The notes below the pieces were generated by a model. The model was not told where the DNA came from. It saw nothing but the letters and a program-made list of their open reading frames with translations, and made no database searches. The translations under genes were made by a program, and so were the position numbers. From Massilia sp. Root133 (GTDB taxonomy: Bacteria; Pseudomonadota; Gammaproteobacteria; Burkholderiales; Burkholderiaceae_D): a DNA stretch of 64,000 bases. This document shows, in pieces, positions 27,159-36,372 of this stretch (its first letter is position 1; every line of letters starts with the position of its first letter). Where the stretch lies: the NCBI RefSeq assembly GCF_001426525.1, contig NZ_LMEW01000008.1:387-64386 (forward strand). Reading direction: 5' to 3'.

Positions 27159-29417
27159 ATGTCATCGAGATCGCTGCGGCATCGGATCGCCATTGTCTTC
27201 GTGGGCCTGCTCGTGCTGGTCATGGGGCTCGTGCTGGCGCTCGTCCACCACAGCAGCAAGCGCATCGTGGAGCGCGAGACGCGGCGCGAACTGGCCGTCG
27301 GCGCCAAGGTGTTCCAGCGCCTGCTCGAACAGAACCAGCGCCAGCTCGAGACGGCAGCGGCCGTGCTGTCCGCCGACTTCGCGTTCCGCGAGGCGATCGC
27401 CACGCAGGACCAGCCCACCGTGCGCTCCGTGATCCGCAACCACGGCCAGCGCATCCACGCGCAGGTGATGATGGTCGCGGGCACCGACGGCAGGCTGATC
27501 GCCACCACGCAGCGCGCCAGCGCGGCGGGCGATCCGTTCCCGTTCCCCGACCTTATCGCCGCCGCCGAGGTGTCCGGACGGAGCGCGGGATTGCGCCAGA
27601 TGCGCAACGGCCAGCTCAGTGGCCAACTTTATCAAGTCGTACTCGTGCCGATCCAGGCGCCCACGCGCATCGCCTGGGTGGCGATGGGCTTCCACGTGGA
27701 CGACCGCTGGGCGGCCGACATGGCCGGCATCACGGGCCTCGGCGTGCAGATCGTGCGGACCGGGGCGCCCGGCGTGCTCGCGTCCTCCGGCGCATCCGTC
27801 GGCACGCAGGATGCGTCCGTGGAGGTGCCGCTGGACGGCGGCCTGCAGGCCGTGCTGCGGCTGCCCGTCGCGCAGGTGCAGGCGCCGTTCGAACAGTTGC
27901 AGGGACGGCTGCTGGGCGTGATCGTCGCGGCCGTCGCGGTGTTCGCGGCGGGCAGCGTGATGCTGGCCGGGCGCATCGTCCGGCCCCTGCATGAATTGTC
28001 CGCCGCCGCGCGCCGCATCGCGCAGGGCGATTACGCGCAGCCGCTCCCACCCGCGCCGCGCGACGAGATCGGCCAGCTGGCCGGCAGTTTCGAGCAGATG
28101 CGCACGGAGATCGCGAGCCGCGAGGAGCGCATCGCCCGGCTGGCCTATGTCGACGCCTTGACGGACCTGCCCAACCGCACGCGCTTCCTGGAAGCGTTCG
28201 GCCGCCTCTCGCCGGGCGCGGGCGGCGCCGTACTGGTCGTGAACGTCGACCGCTTCGCCCTCATCAACAATGCGCTGGGCCACGTCGTCGGCGACCGCCT
28301 GCTGCGCGCCGTCGCGGGCCAGTTGCAGCCGCTGGTGCCGGAGGGCGGCATGCTGGCGCGCCTGTGGGGCGACCAGTTCGCGTTCCTGCTGGAGAGCGCC
28401 GGCCCCCAGGCCGCGCGCCGCTTCGCCGACACCGTGCTGGCTGCGCTGCGCGACCCGGTCACGCTGGACGGCCAGCGCCTCGACATCGGGGCCAGCGTCG
28501 GCATCGCGCTGTTTCCGGACGACGGCCTCGATGCGGCCACGCTGCTGCGCCGTGCCGAGCTGGCGCTGGCCACCGCCAAGCGGCGCCATGCCGGTATCGC
28601 GTTCGCGCAGGAGACCGGCGGCGAGCCCGCGCACGAGCAGCTGTCCCTGATCGGCGACATGCGCCGTGCGCTGGCGGCCGGCGAATTCACGCTCGCTTAT
28701 CAACCCAAACTGGCGCTGGGAAGCGGGCGCATCGTGGCTGTGGAAGCGCTGCTGCGCTGGCAGCATCCGGAGCGCGGCAGCATCGCGCCGGCACGCTTCA
28801 TCCCGTTCGCCGAGCAGACGGGTTTCATCCGCGAGATCACGCCGTGGGTGCTGGAATCCGCGGTGCGCCAGGCCGCCGCGTGGCATGCGGCGGGGCTGGA
28901 CATCGCCGTGTCGGCGAACCTGTCGACGCTGGACCTGCTCGATCCGCACCTGGGCCGGCGCGTGCGCGACCTGCTGGAGGCGCATGCGGTGCCGGCGCGT
29001 CGCCTGTGCCTGGAGATCACGGAAAGCGCGCTGATGGACGATCCGGCGCTGGCGCAGGCGCACCTCGACGAACTGGCGGGCCTCGGGATCAAGCTGTCGA
29101 TCGACGACTACGGCGTGGGCCAGGCGTCGCTGGCCTACCTGAAAAGCCTGCCCGTGGACGAACTGAAGCTCGACCGCAGCTTCATCACCGCGATCACGGA
29201 GTCGCCGCGCAACGCGGCCATCGTCGAATCGACCATCATGCTGAGCCACGCACTGGGATTGACGGTCGTCGCGGAAGGCGTGGAAACGCCGGCGGAACTG
29301 CGCTGGCTGCGCGAGCACGGCTGCGACATCGCGCAGGGCTACGGTATCGGCCGGCCGATGACGGCGGCGCAGTTCGAGCACTGGCTCGCGGAGTTCGCCC
29401 TGCGTACTGTCGCTTGA
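27159..29417 (+). CDS. Membrane sensor c-di-GMP phosphodiesterase (HAMP, degenerate GGDEF, EAL)
   Basis: A 752-residue inner-membrane protein. Two membrane helices (~10-30 and ~250-270) flank a periplasmic sensor, followed by HAMP (~272-325), GGDEF (~330-490) and EAL (~505-745). The GGDEF signature is WGDQF, so cyclase activity is unlikely. The EAL domain keeps VEALLRW (Glu near 529), an Asn in [24 protein letters not shown], the EGVE loop-6 motif and QGYG, so it should hydrolyse c-di-GMP. It begins one base after the cupredoxin stop. Confidence 0.92.
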   Translation: MSSRSLRHRIAIVFVGLLVLVMGLVLALVHHSSKRIVERETRRELAVGAKVFQRLLEQNQRQLETAAAVLSADFAFREAIATQDQPTVRSVIRNHGQRIHAQVMMVAGTDGRLIATTQRASAAGDPFPFPDLIAAAEVSGRSAGLRQMRNGQLSGQLYQVVLVPIQAPTRIAWVAMGFHVDDRWAADMAGITGLGVQIVRTGAPGVLASSGASVGTQDASVEVPLDGGLQAVLRLPVAQVQAPFEQLQGRLLGVIVAAVAVFAAGSVMLAGRIVRPLHELSAAARRIAQGDYAQPLPPAPRDEIGQLAGSFEQMRTEIASREERIARLAYVDALTDLPNRTRFLEAFGRLSPGAGGAVLVVNVDRFALINNALGHVVGDRLLRAVAGQLQPLVPEGGMLARLWGDQFAFLLESAGPQAARRFADTVLAALRDPVTLDGQRLDIGASVGIALFPDDGLDAATLLRRAELALATAKRRHAGIAFAQETGGEPAHEQLSLIGDMRRALAAGEFTLAYQPKLALGSGRIVAVEALLRWQHPERGSIAPARFIPFAEQTGFIREITPWVLESAVRQAAAWHAAGLDIAVSANLSTLDLLDPHLGRRVRDLLEAHAVPARRLCLEITESALMDDPALAQAHLDELAGLGIKLSIDDYGVGQASLAYLKSLPVDELKLDRSFITAITESPRNAAIVESTIMLSHALGLTVVAEGVETPAELRWLREHGCDIAQGYGIGRPMTAAQFEHWLAEFALRTVA

Positions 29418-29424
29418 ACTGCGG

Positions 29425-29443
29425 TCGCCTGGACGTCAGGCGA
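29425..29443. terminator. Hairpin between convergent genes
   Basis: TCGCCTG-GACGT-CAGGCGA forms a perfect 7-bp stem between the phosphodiesterase stop (29417) and the fliD-like stop (29436), overlapping the last codons of the latter. No T tract follows on either side, so termination activity is uncertain. Confidence 0.35.
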
Positions 29444-30749
29444 GAAAGTCGAACGCGGACATCGGGCGGCCGCCGTTCATCAGGCCGAACAGCGAATTGC
29501 TGCCGGCATTCGCGTACTGCTGCACCAGGCTGCTGGCCTGCGCGTTGACCGCCTGCGTCATTTGCGTCTTCTTGTCGGCGAGCGTGTCGCGGTCCTTCGC
29601 CACGGCCGCGGCTTGGCCGGCCAGCGTGCCGCCCGTCGCCAGCTGCTGCGCGATGCCGGCGCCCACCTTGTCGGCGAGGCCCGAGCCGCCGTTCGCGAAC
29701 AGCTTGGCCACCCGGTCCGGGTCGGCGGCGATGGCGGCGTCCAGCTTCGCCGCGTCGACCGCCAGCTTGCCGTTCTTCGCGCTCACGCCGATGGCCGCCA
29801 ACGCGGCCGGATCGACGCCGCCGACGAGGCGCGTGACCTGGTCCTGGATCTGGGCGAGCGTGCGGTCGGAGGCGGGGTCTCCCGTCTTCAGCGCGGCCAG
29901 GCGGCCGGGCAGCGCGTTGACGGCGTCGGCGAACGCCTTGACGTTCTTCGCGATGGCCGTGTTGTCGCCGGCCAGCGTCACGGTGCCGGCACCCTTGGCC
30001 TTGAGGTCGAGCGTGACGCCGGCGATGGCGCCCGTGAGCTTGTTGCTGCCGCTGGTGACGGTCTTGCCGTCGACGTTGACGACCGCATCCTGCGCGGCAC
30101 TCGCCTGCGTCACCGCGCTGCGCGTGCCCGGCTGGTAAGACAGCAGCGCCTGCAGGGCCGGGTCGCCGGACACGCCGATGCGCATGGCATTCCCGGCGCC
30201 GGGCTGGCTGGTGAGGCTCAGCGCGACGCCCTTGTCGTCGGAGACGAGCTTCGCATCGATGCCGGCCGCCTTGAACGCGGCGGCGATGCCGTCCGGCGTG
30301 TTGTCGGGCGCGCCGATGCGGATGGTCTGCGTGCTGCCGCCCGCTTCGATCCTGACGACGGTCGGCGCGCCGCTGCCGATCGTCGTCGTGGCCGTCGGCA
30401 CCCGGATCGTGACCAGTTGCTGGGCCTGGGCCAGCTGCTTCACGTCGATCTTGTGCGTGCCGGCGGCCGCGCCGGAAGCGGTGATGCGCGCGTCGAGGAC
30501 CTTGCCGTCGACCTGCGTCGCGAGTTTCAGGCCGCTCGCGGCGAGGGTGCCGGCGACGGACCTGACGTCGTCCAGCACGTTGGCCAGGCGCCCCAGCGTG
30601 GACAGGCGCGCGTCGTCGCGTTTGATTTGCGCGTCGATGCCCTGCAGGCCCGTGTTGCGGGCGCTCAGCGACTTCACGGCGGCGCCATACAGGTCGGCCA
30701 GGCCCTGGTTGGCGTTCGCCGTCGTCCTCGATGAAATGGTGGTCGTCAT
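29436..30749 (-). CDS. fliD: FliD-like flagellar filament cap protein (orphan)
   Basis: A 437-residue protein with the FliD plan. An N-terminal coiled helix (LSARNTGLQGIDAQIKRDDARLSTLGRLANVLDDVRS) is followed by FliD_N with the HKIDVKQLAQAQQLVT segment and a beta-rich middle. The FliD_C helices include NVKAFADAVNALPGRLAALK and VDPAALAAIGVSAKNGKLAVD. The usual opening GLDxxxIVxxLM is not recognisable, and no other flagellar genes are near (fliS, fliC, hook genes absent). It may be a second filament cap or a FliD-derived adhesin. Confidence 0.82.
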   Translation of the reverse strand: MTTTISSRTTANANQGLADLYGAAVKSLSARNTGLQGIDAQIKRDDARLSTLGRLANVLDDVRSVAGTLAASGLKLATQVDGKVLDARITASGAAAGTHKIDVKQLAQAQQLVTIRVPTATTTIGSGAPTVVRIEAGGSTQTIRIGAPDNTPDGIAAAFKAAGIDAKLVSDDKGVALSLTSQPGAGNAMRIGVSGDPALQALLSYQPGTRSAVTQASAAQDAVVNVDGKTVTSGSNKLTGAIAGVTLDLKAKGAGTVTLAGDNTAIAKNVKAFADAVNALPGRLAALKTGDPASDRTLAQIQDQVTRLVGGVDPAALAAIGVSAKNGKLAVDAAKLDAAIAADPDRVAKLFANGGSGLADKVGAGIAQQLATGGTLAGQAAAVAKDRDTLADKKTQMTQAVNAQASSLVQQYANAGSNSLFGLMNGGRPMSAFDFLA

Positions 30750-30803
30750 GGCTCGGTATTATCGCCGCAAGCTTGCCGTTTCATTTACTGAACATCGTCC
30801 GGT

Positions 30804-31736
30804 TTACCCGTCAATCTCCGCGTTTGCCGCGGCGGCGGGTGCCTCGACGAAGCCGGCGACGGCGCCCACGACTTCGCCCGCTTCGTCGCGCAGGGGCAGG
30901 GCGTTGATGACGACGTGCAGCCGCTCGTCGTCGGCAAAGCGCACCGTCAGCGGCTCGTCGCGCACTTCCTCGCCGGTGGCGGCAGCGCGCTGCAGCGGCA
31001 GCTGGTCGAGGGCCAGCAGCGTGCCGCCCGCATACACGGCGAAGGCGCGGTGGCCGGGCGCGTCCGCCGCGGGGTTCTCGCCGCGGCGCAGGCGCAGCAG
31101 GCGCTCGGCGGCGGGATTCGCCTTGATGCGCCGGCATTCGCGGTCGCTGGCGACGAACAGCGCGGCGGGCGCCGCCTTCATCAAACCTTCCAGCTCGTTC
31201 GTGCGGCGCTGTTCGCGCCGCTGGCTGTCCTTCAGGGCGCCGGCGAGGCGCTGCTGTTCGGTGATCTCCTCGACGACCACGGTCACGCCCAGCATGGCGC
31301 CGTGGCGGTCGACGACCGGGTAGATGCTTTCGCGCCATACGCGGCGTACATGCGCCTGGGCCGGCGTCGCGCCTTCGAACACGAAACCGAGGAGGGGCGC
31401 GCCGCGCGCCATGACCTGGCGGATGCGCACTTCGGCGGCGGGGGCGATGTCGGGAATGACGTCGTGGATCGATTTGCCGATGTGGTCCTCGGCCGGCAGG
31501 CCGTTGATCTCGGCGAGCTGGCGGTTGATGCGCATGAAGCGCAGGTCGAGGTCCAGCACCGCCAGTCCGACCGGCACGTGGGCGAACGCGGCTTCCAGGG
31601 TCAGGATGGCGCGGTGCGTGTCCAGGCTGTCGCGCCGGGCGTCGGCCAGACGCTGCTGCTGCCATCCCAGCAGGATGGCGATGACTGCCGCGAGCGGCAT
31701 CAACATCAACAGCAGTTCTGCACTGACAACAGGCAC
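30804..31736 (-). CDS. Membrane PAS-PAS protein without output domain
   Basis: A 310-residue protein, GTG start with GGAG six bases upstream. One N-terminal membrane helix (LLLMLMPLAAVIAILLGW), then PAS 1 (~45-165, FAHVPVGLAVLDLDLRFMRIN... ending EEITEQQ), a short coiled linker and PAS 2 (~180-300). The frame ends there: no histidine kinase, GGDEF, EAL or methyl-accepting domain follows in the 54 bases to fliD. It may signal through a partner protein, or it could be a truncated sensor. Confidence 0.82.
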   Translation of the reverse strand: MPVVSAELLLMLMPLAAVIAILLGWQQQRLADARRDSLDTHRAILTLEAAFAHVPVGLAVLDLDLRFMRINRQLAEINGLPAEDHIGKSIHDVIPDIAPAAEVRIRQVMARGAPLLGFVFEGATPAQAHVRRVWRESIYPVVDRHGAMLGVTVVVEEITEQQRLAGALKDSQRREQRRTNELEGLMKAAPAALFVASDRECRRIKANPAAERLLRLRRGENPAADAPGHRAFAVYAGGTLLALDQLPLQRAAATGEEVRDEPLTVRFADDERLHVVINALPLRDEAGEVVGAVAGFVEAPAAAANAEIDG

Positions 31737-31966
31737 GTCGGTCTCCGCAATACATCGATGGGTGTTTTACAAAATATCATTTCTTTTGCGAAATTCCTAA
31801 TGTATGTACACCGATTGGCGACGCTGAACGAGGGAAGTGGAAATGCAAACCTTTCCATATGTGGCAACGCAACGTCACCCCTGAATTCTGTAACAGTAAT
31901 TTTACGTATTTCAAAGATTTGCCCGATCAATAATAATCGGCTGCATCAAGAAGAAAGAGGAGGCCT

Positions 31967-33367
31967 ATGTCATTTCTGATCGTTCTCGCCGCGCTGGCGT
32001 TCCTGATGTTCGCCGCCTACCGCGGCTACAGCGTCATCCTGTTCGCCCCGATCGCCGCCCTGGGCGCGGTGCTGCTCACCGCGCCGGACGCCGTCGCACC
32101 CGTATTTACCGGCATCTTCATGGAAAAGATGGTCGGCTTCGTCAAGCTGTACTTCCCCGTGTTCATGCTGGGCGCCGTGTTCGGCAAGGTGATCGAGCTG
32201 TCCGGCTTTTCGGAATCGATCGTCAATGCCGCCATCCGCTACATCGGCCGCTCGCGCGCGAACGCGGTGATCGTGGCCGTGTGCGCGCTGCTGACCTATG
32301 GCGGCGTGTCGCTGTTCGTCGTCGTGTTCGCGGTGTACCCGTTCGCGGCCGAGCTCTACCGCCAGAGCAACATCCCGAAACGGCTGATGCCGGGCGCCAT
32401 CGCGCTGGGCGCGTTCTCGTTCACGATGGATTCGCTGCCGGGTACGCCGCAAATCCAGAACATCATCCCGACGACGTTCTTCAAAACGACGTCGTGGGCC
32501 GCGCCCGTGCTGGGCACCGTCGGCTCGCTGTTCATCATCGTCGTGGGCCTGTCGTACCTGGAGTGGCGCCGCCGCGCGGCGCTGGCGCGTGGCGAGGGCT
32601 ACGGCACGTCGCTCGTCAACGAGCCGGAACGCACGCCGGCGACGTCGCTGCCGCATCCGGCGCTGGCGATCCTGCCGCTGATCGTCGTGGGCGTGGCCAA
32701 CTTCGTCCTCACGCGCATGATCCCGCAATGGTATGGCGATTCGTTCACGGTGCCGGCCGAGATCCTGCCGGGCGTGCACACGCCGGTGACGGCCACGATC
32801 AAGACCGTCGTCGCGATCTGGGCGGTGGAAGCGGCGCTGCTGCTGGGGATCGTCGTCGTGATCCTGACCGCGTTCCGGCGCGTGAGCGCCCGTTTCGCGG
32901 ACGGCTCGAAAGCCGCTGTCGGCGGCGCGCTGCTGGCCGCGATGAACACGGCGTCGGAGTATGGCTTCGGCGGCGTGATCGCCGCGCTGCCGGGTTTTAT
33001 CGTGGTCGGCGATGCGCTCAAAAGCATCCCGAATCCGCTCGTGAACGCGGCCGTGTCGGTCAGCTCCCTGGCCGGCATCACGGGGTCCGCATCGGGCGGC
33101 ATGAGCATCGCACTGGCCGCGATGTCGGACCTGTTCATCAAGGGCGCGCAGGCCGCGCAGATCCCGCTGGAAGTGCTGCACCGCGTGGTGTCGATGGCGA
33201 GCGGCGGCATGGACACGTTGCCGCACAACGGCGCCGTCATCACCTTGCTCGCGGTGACGGGGCTGACGCACAAGGAATCGTATCGCGAGATTTTCGCGGT
33301 GACCGTCATCAAGACGCTGGCGGTGTTCTTCGTGATCGCGTTTTATTACGTCACGGGACTTGTATGA
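31967..33367 (+). CDS. GntP-family carboxylate permease
   Basis: A 466-residue polytopic membrane protein of the GntP (gluconate:H+ symporter) superfamily, ~12 helices from the first residue. Conserved patches include GKVIELSGFSESI, the ALLTYGGVSLFVVVFAVYPFA half-repeat, FTMDSLPGTPQIQNIIPTTFF, and near the end GSASGGMSIALAAM and GGMDTLPHNGAVITLL. GAGGAGG lies just before the ATG. No catabolic gene is adjacent, so the organic acid is unknown. The 230-base upstream gap is AT-rich for this genome and presumably carries the promoter. Confidence 0.88.
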   Translation: MSFLIVLAALAFLMFAAYRGYSVILFAPIAALGAVLLTAPDAVAPVFTGIFMEKMVGFVKLYFPVFMLGAVFGKVIELSGFSESIVNAAIRYIGRSRANAVIVAVCALLTYGGVSLFVVVFAVYPFAAELYRQSNIPKRLMPGAIALGAFSFTMDSLPGTPQIQNIIPTTFFKTTSWAAPVLGTVGSLFIIVVGLSYLEWRRRAALARGEGYGTSLVNEPERTPATSLPHPALAILPLIVVGVANFVLTRMIPQWYGDSFTVPAEILPGVHTPVTATIKTVVAIWAVEAALLLGIVVVILTAFRRVSARFADGSKAAVGGALLAAMNTASEYGFGGVIAALPGFIVVGDALKSIPNPLVNAAVSVSSLAGITGSASGGMSIALAAMSDLFIKGAQAAQIPLEVLHRVVSMASGGMDTLPHNGAVITLLAVTGLTHKESYREIFAVTVIKTLAVFFVIAFYYVTGLV

Positions 33368-33369
33368 CT

Positions 33370-33450
33370 CGTCGTTCCCGCGAAAGCGGGAACCCATACT
33401 GAGCATCAGAATTCAGCTCAGCATGGATCCCCGCGTTCGCGGGGATGACG
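33370..33450. repeat. Paired REP-like palindromes
   Basis: GTTCCCGCGAAAGCGGGAAC (33373-33392) and an inverted partner GGATCCCCGCGTTCGCGGGG (from ~33425) are separated by ~32 bases containing related ACTGAG/CTCAG flanks. They fill the gap between the permease stop and the PEP-CTERM stop, so both convergent transcripts would end in hairpins. Same family as 13741-13966 and 37236-37313. Confidence 0.85.
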
Positions 33451-33451
33451 C

Positions 33452-34042
33452 TCAGCCGCGCTTGCGCTTGTACGCCGCCGCCATGCCCAGCAGCGCCGTC
33501 ATCGCGAGCAATGCGGTCGACGGCTCCGGCACCTCGGCCGCCGCCACGGTGGCCGCGGTGATCGTGAACGTGTCGCCCGCGCGCAGGCCGTTCGTATCCA
33601 GCAGCCAGTCGGCAGCACCCGGCACGCCCAGCGCATTCCCGAACTGGAACTCGGCCCACTCCGGCGCGCTGAACACGACGTTCGCCGTGTGCGCACCGGA
33701 CGTCGTCGAGCCGACCGTGCCGAACGCCGGCGTCACGCTGCCTGCCGCGAAGAAGGCGATGCCGTTCAACGAAAAGCTGAATTCATCGAGCGCGGTGCCG
33801 GCCAGGTTGCGCACGAGCGCGTTGAAGGCGAGCGGGCCGGCCAGGTCGCCGGCTTCCAGCACGAAGCTGAACGTCGTCGGCGTGAACGTGGCGAGGTCGA
33901 GGTCGAACGAGGCCAGGCCCGCGCCGCTGTAATCCGTCACGGTATTCGATCCCGTGGTGCCGGTCAGGATCGCGGCCTGGGACAATTGCGGCAGTGCCAG
34001 CGCGGCCGCCAGGGCGAATGCGCCCATCAGTTTGTTGTTCAT
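33452..34042 (-). CDS. PEP-CTERM sorted secreted protein
   Basis: A 196-residue protein with a signal peptide (MNNKLMGAFALAAALALPQLSQA), a beta-rich body, and the PEP-CTERM tail: VPEPS, a hydrophobic helix TALLAMTALLGMAAAY and the basic KRKRG end. Such tails are processed by exosortase in EPS-producing bacteria; no exosortase gene is in this window. It lies 22 bases downstream of phoX on the same strand, so it may be made under the same phosphate control. Body function unknown. Confidence 0.88.
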   Translation of the reverse strand: MNNKLMGAFALAAALALPQLSQAAILTGTTGSNTVTDYSGAGLASFDLDLATFTPTTFSFVLEAGDLAGPLAFNALVRNLAGTALDEFSFSLNGIAFFAAGSVTPAFGTVGSTTSGAHTANVVFSAPEWAEFQFGNALGVPGAADWLLDTNGLRAGDTFTITAATVAAAEVPEPSTALLAMTALLGMAAAYKRKRG

Positions 34043-34064
34043 GTCGGTTCCTTTCGATGGCGGA

Positions 34065-35558
34065 TCAGAGCGGGCCCTTGGCCCACGGACCGGAGATCGC
34101 GAACGTGATGCCCGGCGTCTGGATGTTCACGAACAGGTAGCGGCCCGTCGGGTCGAAGCAGGCGCCCGCGAACTCGTTGCCGCGGTGGTCGCCCGCCAGC
34201 GCATCCAGCTTGCCGGCCACATTCAGTTGCGACGTCGTCAGCTGCACGTTGTTCTTGGCGAAGATGTAGGCGTCGCCGCCCTGCGTGATGCCCATCAGGC
34301 GCTGGCCGTAGCCGAAGGCGTCGGTCGTGGCCGTGGACGCATCCTCGCAGATCAGGATGGCGTTGCGCGGGCTGACCGTGAGGTTGTCCCCCATATTGCC
34401 CACCGTCGTGTTCGGGCTCGAATAGATGCAGCGGAAGACCTGCGTGGCGAGGTCCAGTTCCCAGATCGCGCCGCGCGCCACGCTGCCGCCCGACGTGTCC
34501 ATCACGTACATCTTGCCCTGCGCGTACCAGATGCCTTCGCCGCGGTTCATGCGCAGCGCACCCTGCAGCCAGCCCTGCACGAACGGGCCGGCCGCGTTGT
34601 TGATCGTCGTGCCGGACGGCCCCGTCGCGTTGCCGCGGTTCTGGTCGGGATTGGCGATCGGGACCCATTCCAGCACGTAGGCATCGCCCTTCAGCGCGCC
34701 CGCCACGTTGGCGTTCGGCGTGCCTTTGACTCGCGCCATCTGCAGCACGCCGCCGCGCGCCAGCGCGCCGTAGCCGCCATTTTTATCGTCCGGGATGTAG
34801 CGGTAGAAGCCCGACTTGCCCGACGAATCCTCCGTCATGTAGACGATGCTCGTGGCCGGATCGACGGCCGCCGCCTCGTGCGCGAAGCGGCCCATGCCGA
34901 CGATCGGCTGGCCCGTCGTCTGCGTGGTGTCCGGCGACACTTCGAACACATAGCCGTGCTTCTTGCCCGATGCCGTGACGTTGTCGGAGCCGATCTCCTC
35001 GCACGACAGCCACGTGCCCCACGGCGTGATGCCGCCGGCGCAGTTGCCGTCCGTGCCGCCCAGGCTCGGGGTCACGCTGACCCAGGCACCGTCGCGGAAC
35101 AGCAGGTTCGTCGTGCCGCCGCCCAGCACCGTGCTGGCGCCGGCGCTGCTCGCGCCCGTGTCGTACGCGCCGAACGCGTTGATGAATTTGTTCGGGCTGA
35201 CGGCATGCGCCTCGTGGTTGCGGATCAGGACGAGCTCCGTGCTGCGGCCCACCTTGCGCGCCAGGACGACGCCCATGCCGTCGTGCGCGGCGGGGCAGGG
35301 TTTACCGTCGGTCATGGTGTCGCCGGTCCAGCCGAAGCTCTTGTACGTGAAGCCGGCCGGCAGCTGCAGCAGCGGCAGGCCGGTGGTCAGGTCGTTGACG
35401 GGGGCGATGGGGCCGTACGGGCTGTCGATCAGGGCGCTGGCGCCGCCCGCGGCCAGTGCTTCGCGCGCCTGCAGGGCGGCGAAGGCGCCGACGAACGGTA
35501 ACGTACCCATGCCCTTGAGCAGGTTGCGTCGCGACGGCGAGATGTCGTTGTGAGTCAT
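34065..35558 (-). CDS. phoX: Alkaline phosphatase PhoX
   Basis: A 497-residue Tat-exported phosphatase. SRRNLLKGMG at residues 9-18 is the twin-Arg signal. The body matches the DUF839/PhoX six-bladed propeller: RNHEAH, WGTWLSCEE with the conserved Cys/Glu pair, GRFAHEAAAVDP, VYMTEDS and CFDPTGRYLFVNIQTPG, all metal- or structure-defining motifs of PhoX (Ca/Fe enzyme). It releases phosphate from organic esters outside the cytoplasm. A Pho-box-like element lies ~105 bases upstream of the ATG. Confidence 0.9.
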   Translation of the reverse strand: MTHNDISPSRRNLLKGMGTLPFVGAFAALQAREALAAGGASALIDSPYGPIAPVNDLTTGLPLLQLPAGFTYKSFGWTGDTMTDGKPCPAAHDGMGVVLARKVGRSTELVLIRNHEAHAVSPNKFINAFGAYDTGASSAGASTVLGGGTTNLLFRDGAWVSVTPSLGGTDGNCAGGITPWGTWLSCEEIGSDNVTASGKKHGYVFEVSPDTTQTTGQPIVGMGRFAHEAAAVDPATSIVYMTEDSSGKSGFYRYIPDDKNGGYGALARGGVLQMARVKGTPNANVAGALKGDAYVLEWVPIANPDQNRGNATGPSGTTINNAAGPFVQGWLQGALRMNRGEGIWYAQGKMYVMDTSGGSVARGAIWELDLATQVFRCIYSSPNTTVGNMGDNLTVSPRNAILICEDASTATTDAFGYGQRLMGITQGGDAYIFAKNNVQLTTSQLNVAGKLDALAGDHRGNEFAGACFDPTGRYLFVNIQTPGITFAISGPWAKGPL

Positions 35559-35663
35559 GCTGAGCTTTCTCCATAGGGATGGATTGCACCGGCACTTCGC
35601 GGCCGGTTTGCGTGCCGGGATGGCACGTGCTCATGCATTAAAACAAACGAAAACTACCGTTCG

Positions 35664-35681
35664 ATGACAGCAAAAAGACAA
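35664..35681 (-). promoter_or_regulatory. Pho-box-like element upstream of phoX
   Basis: On the minus strand the site reads TTGTCTT-TTTG-CTGTCAT, two 7-base half sites 11 bases apart as in the PhoB consensus (CTGTCAT N4 CTGTCAT). The downstream half is perfect, the upstream half matches five of seven. No convincing -10 follows at 10-11 bases, so only the operator is proposed. Confidence 0.55.
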
Positions 35682-35684
35682 TAC

Positions 35685-36365
35685 TCAGACGGGCGTGACG
35701 ACCCGCACCACCGTCTCGCCATAGTCGCGGAAGCCCATGCGCAGGTAGAAGTCGTGGGCGGCCTGGTTGGCGCTCATCACGTGCAGGAACGGGATCTCGC
35801 CGCGCGCGAGCTGGCGCATGATGAGCTTTTGCATCAGGCGCTTCGCGTAGCCGCGGCCCTGGTGGCCGGGGTGCGTGCAGACCCCGCTGATCTCGCGATA
35901 GCGGCCGGCCGTCGTGCGTTCGCCGGCCATCGCGACGAGGCGGCCATTCTCGAAGCAGCCGAAGTATTCGCCCATCTCGATCGTGCGCAGGCCGAACGGG
36001 CCGGGACGCGTCAGCCGGGCCAGCGCCAGTGCCTCTTCCGCGTGGGCGGGGCCCAGCGGCAGGGCGTCCGGCGCGGGATCGTCGGCCGGGCCCGGGCGGC
36101 CATCCCACGCGAGGCGGAACATCTTCGCATCGACCTCGATGCGCCAGCCGTCCGGCGCGGGACCGGACCAGACGTCGCAATAGAACTGCTCGCCGGGCGT
36201 ACAGAACGGGCGCAGCGCGGCGAAATCGGGCCGCTCGGGATCCGGAAATCCGACGATGGGCGACAATCCGGACGCATAGCGGCGCGCCCGGTCGGTGCCG
36301 GTGGAAAGATGGCGGTGCGGGCCGTCGAGGCAGTTCCAGAAAATGTTGTCGAGCGGGTGGGTCAT
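35685..36365 (-). CDS. GNAT N-acetyltransferase (FR47-like)
   Basis: A 226-residue protein. The C-terminal half is a GNAT fold with the acetyl-CoA pyrophosphate loop in VCTHPGHQGRGYAKRLMQKL (~165-184, Q/RxxGxG/A as QGRGYA), a preceding strand GRLVAMAGERT and a final SANQAAHDFYLRMGFRDYGE helix-strand. The N-terminal half is more divergent. Eight bases separate it from the upstream hydrolase gene, so the two may be cotranscribed. Substrate unknown. Confidence 0.85.
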   Translation of the reverse strand: MTHPLDNIFWNCLDGPHRHLSTGTDRARRYASGLSPIVGFPDPERPDFAALRPFCTPGEQFYCDVWSGPAPDGWRIEVDAKMFRLAWDGRPGPADDPAPDALPLGPAHAEEALALARLTRPGPFGLRTIEMGEYFGCFENGRLVAMAGERTTAGRYREISGVCTHPGHQGRGYAKRLMQKLIMRQLARGEIPFLHVMSANQAAHDFYLRMGFRDYGETVVRVVTPV

Positions 36366-36372
36366 GGTTTTA

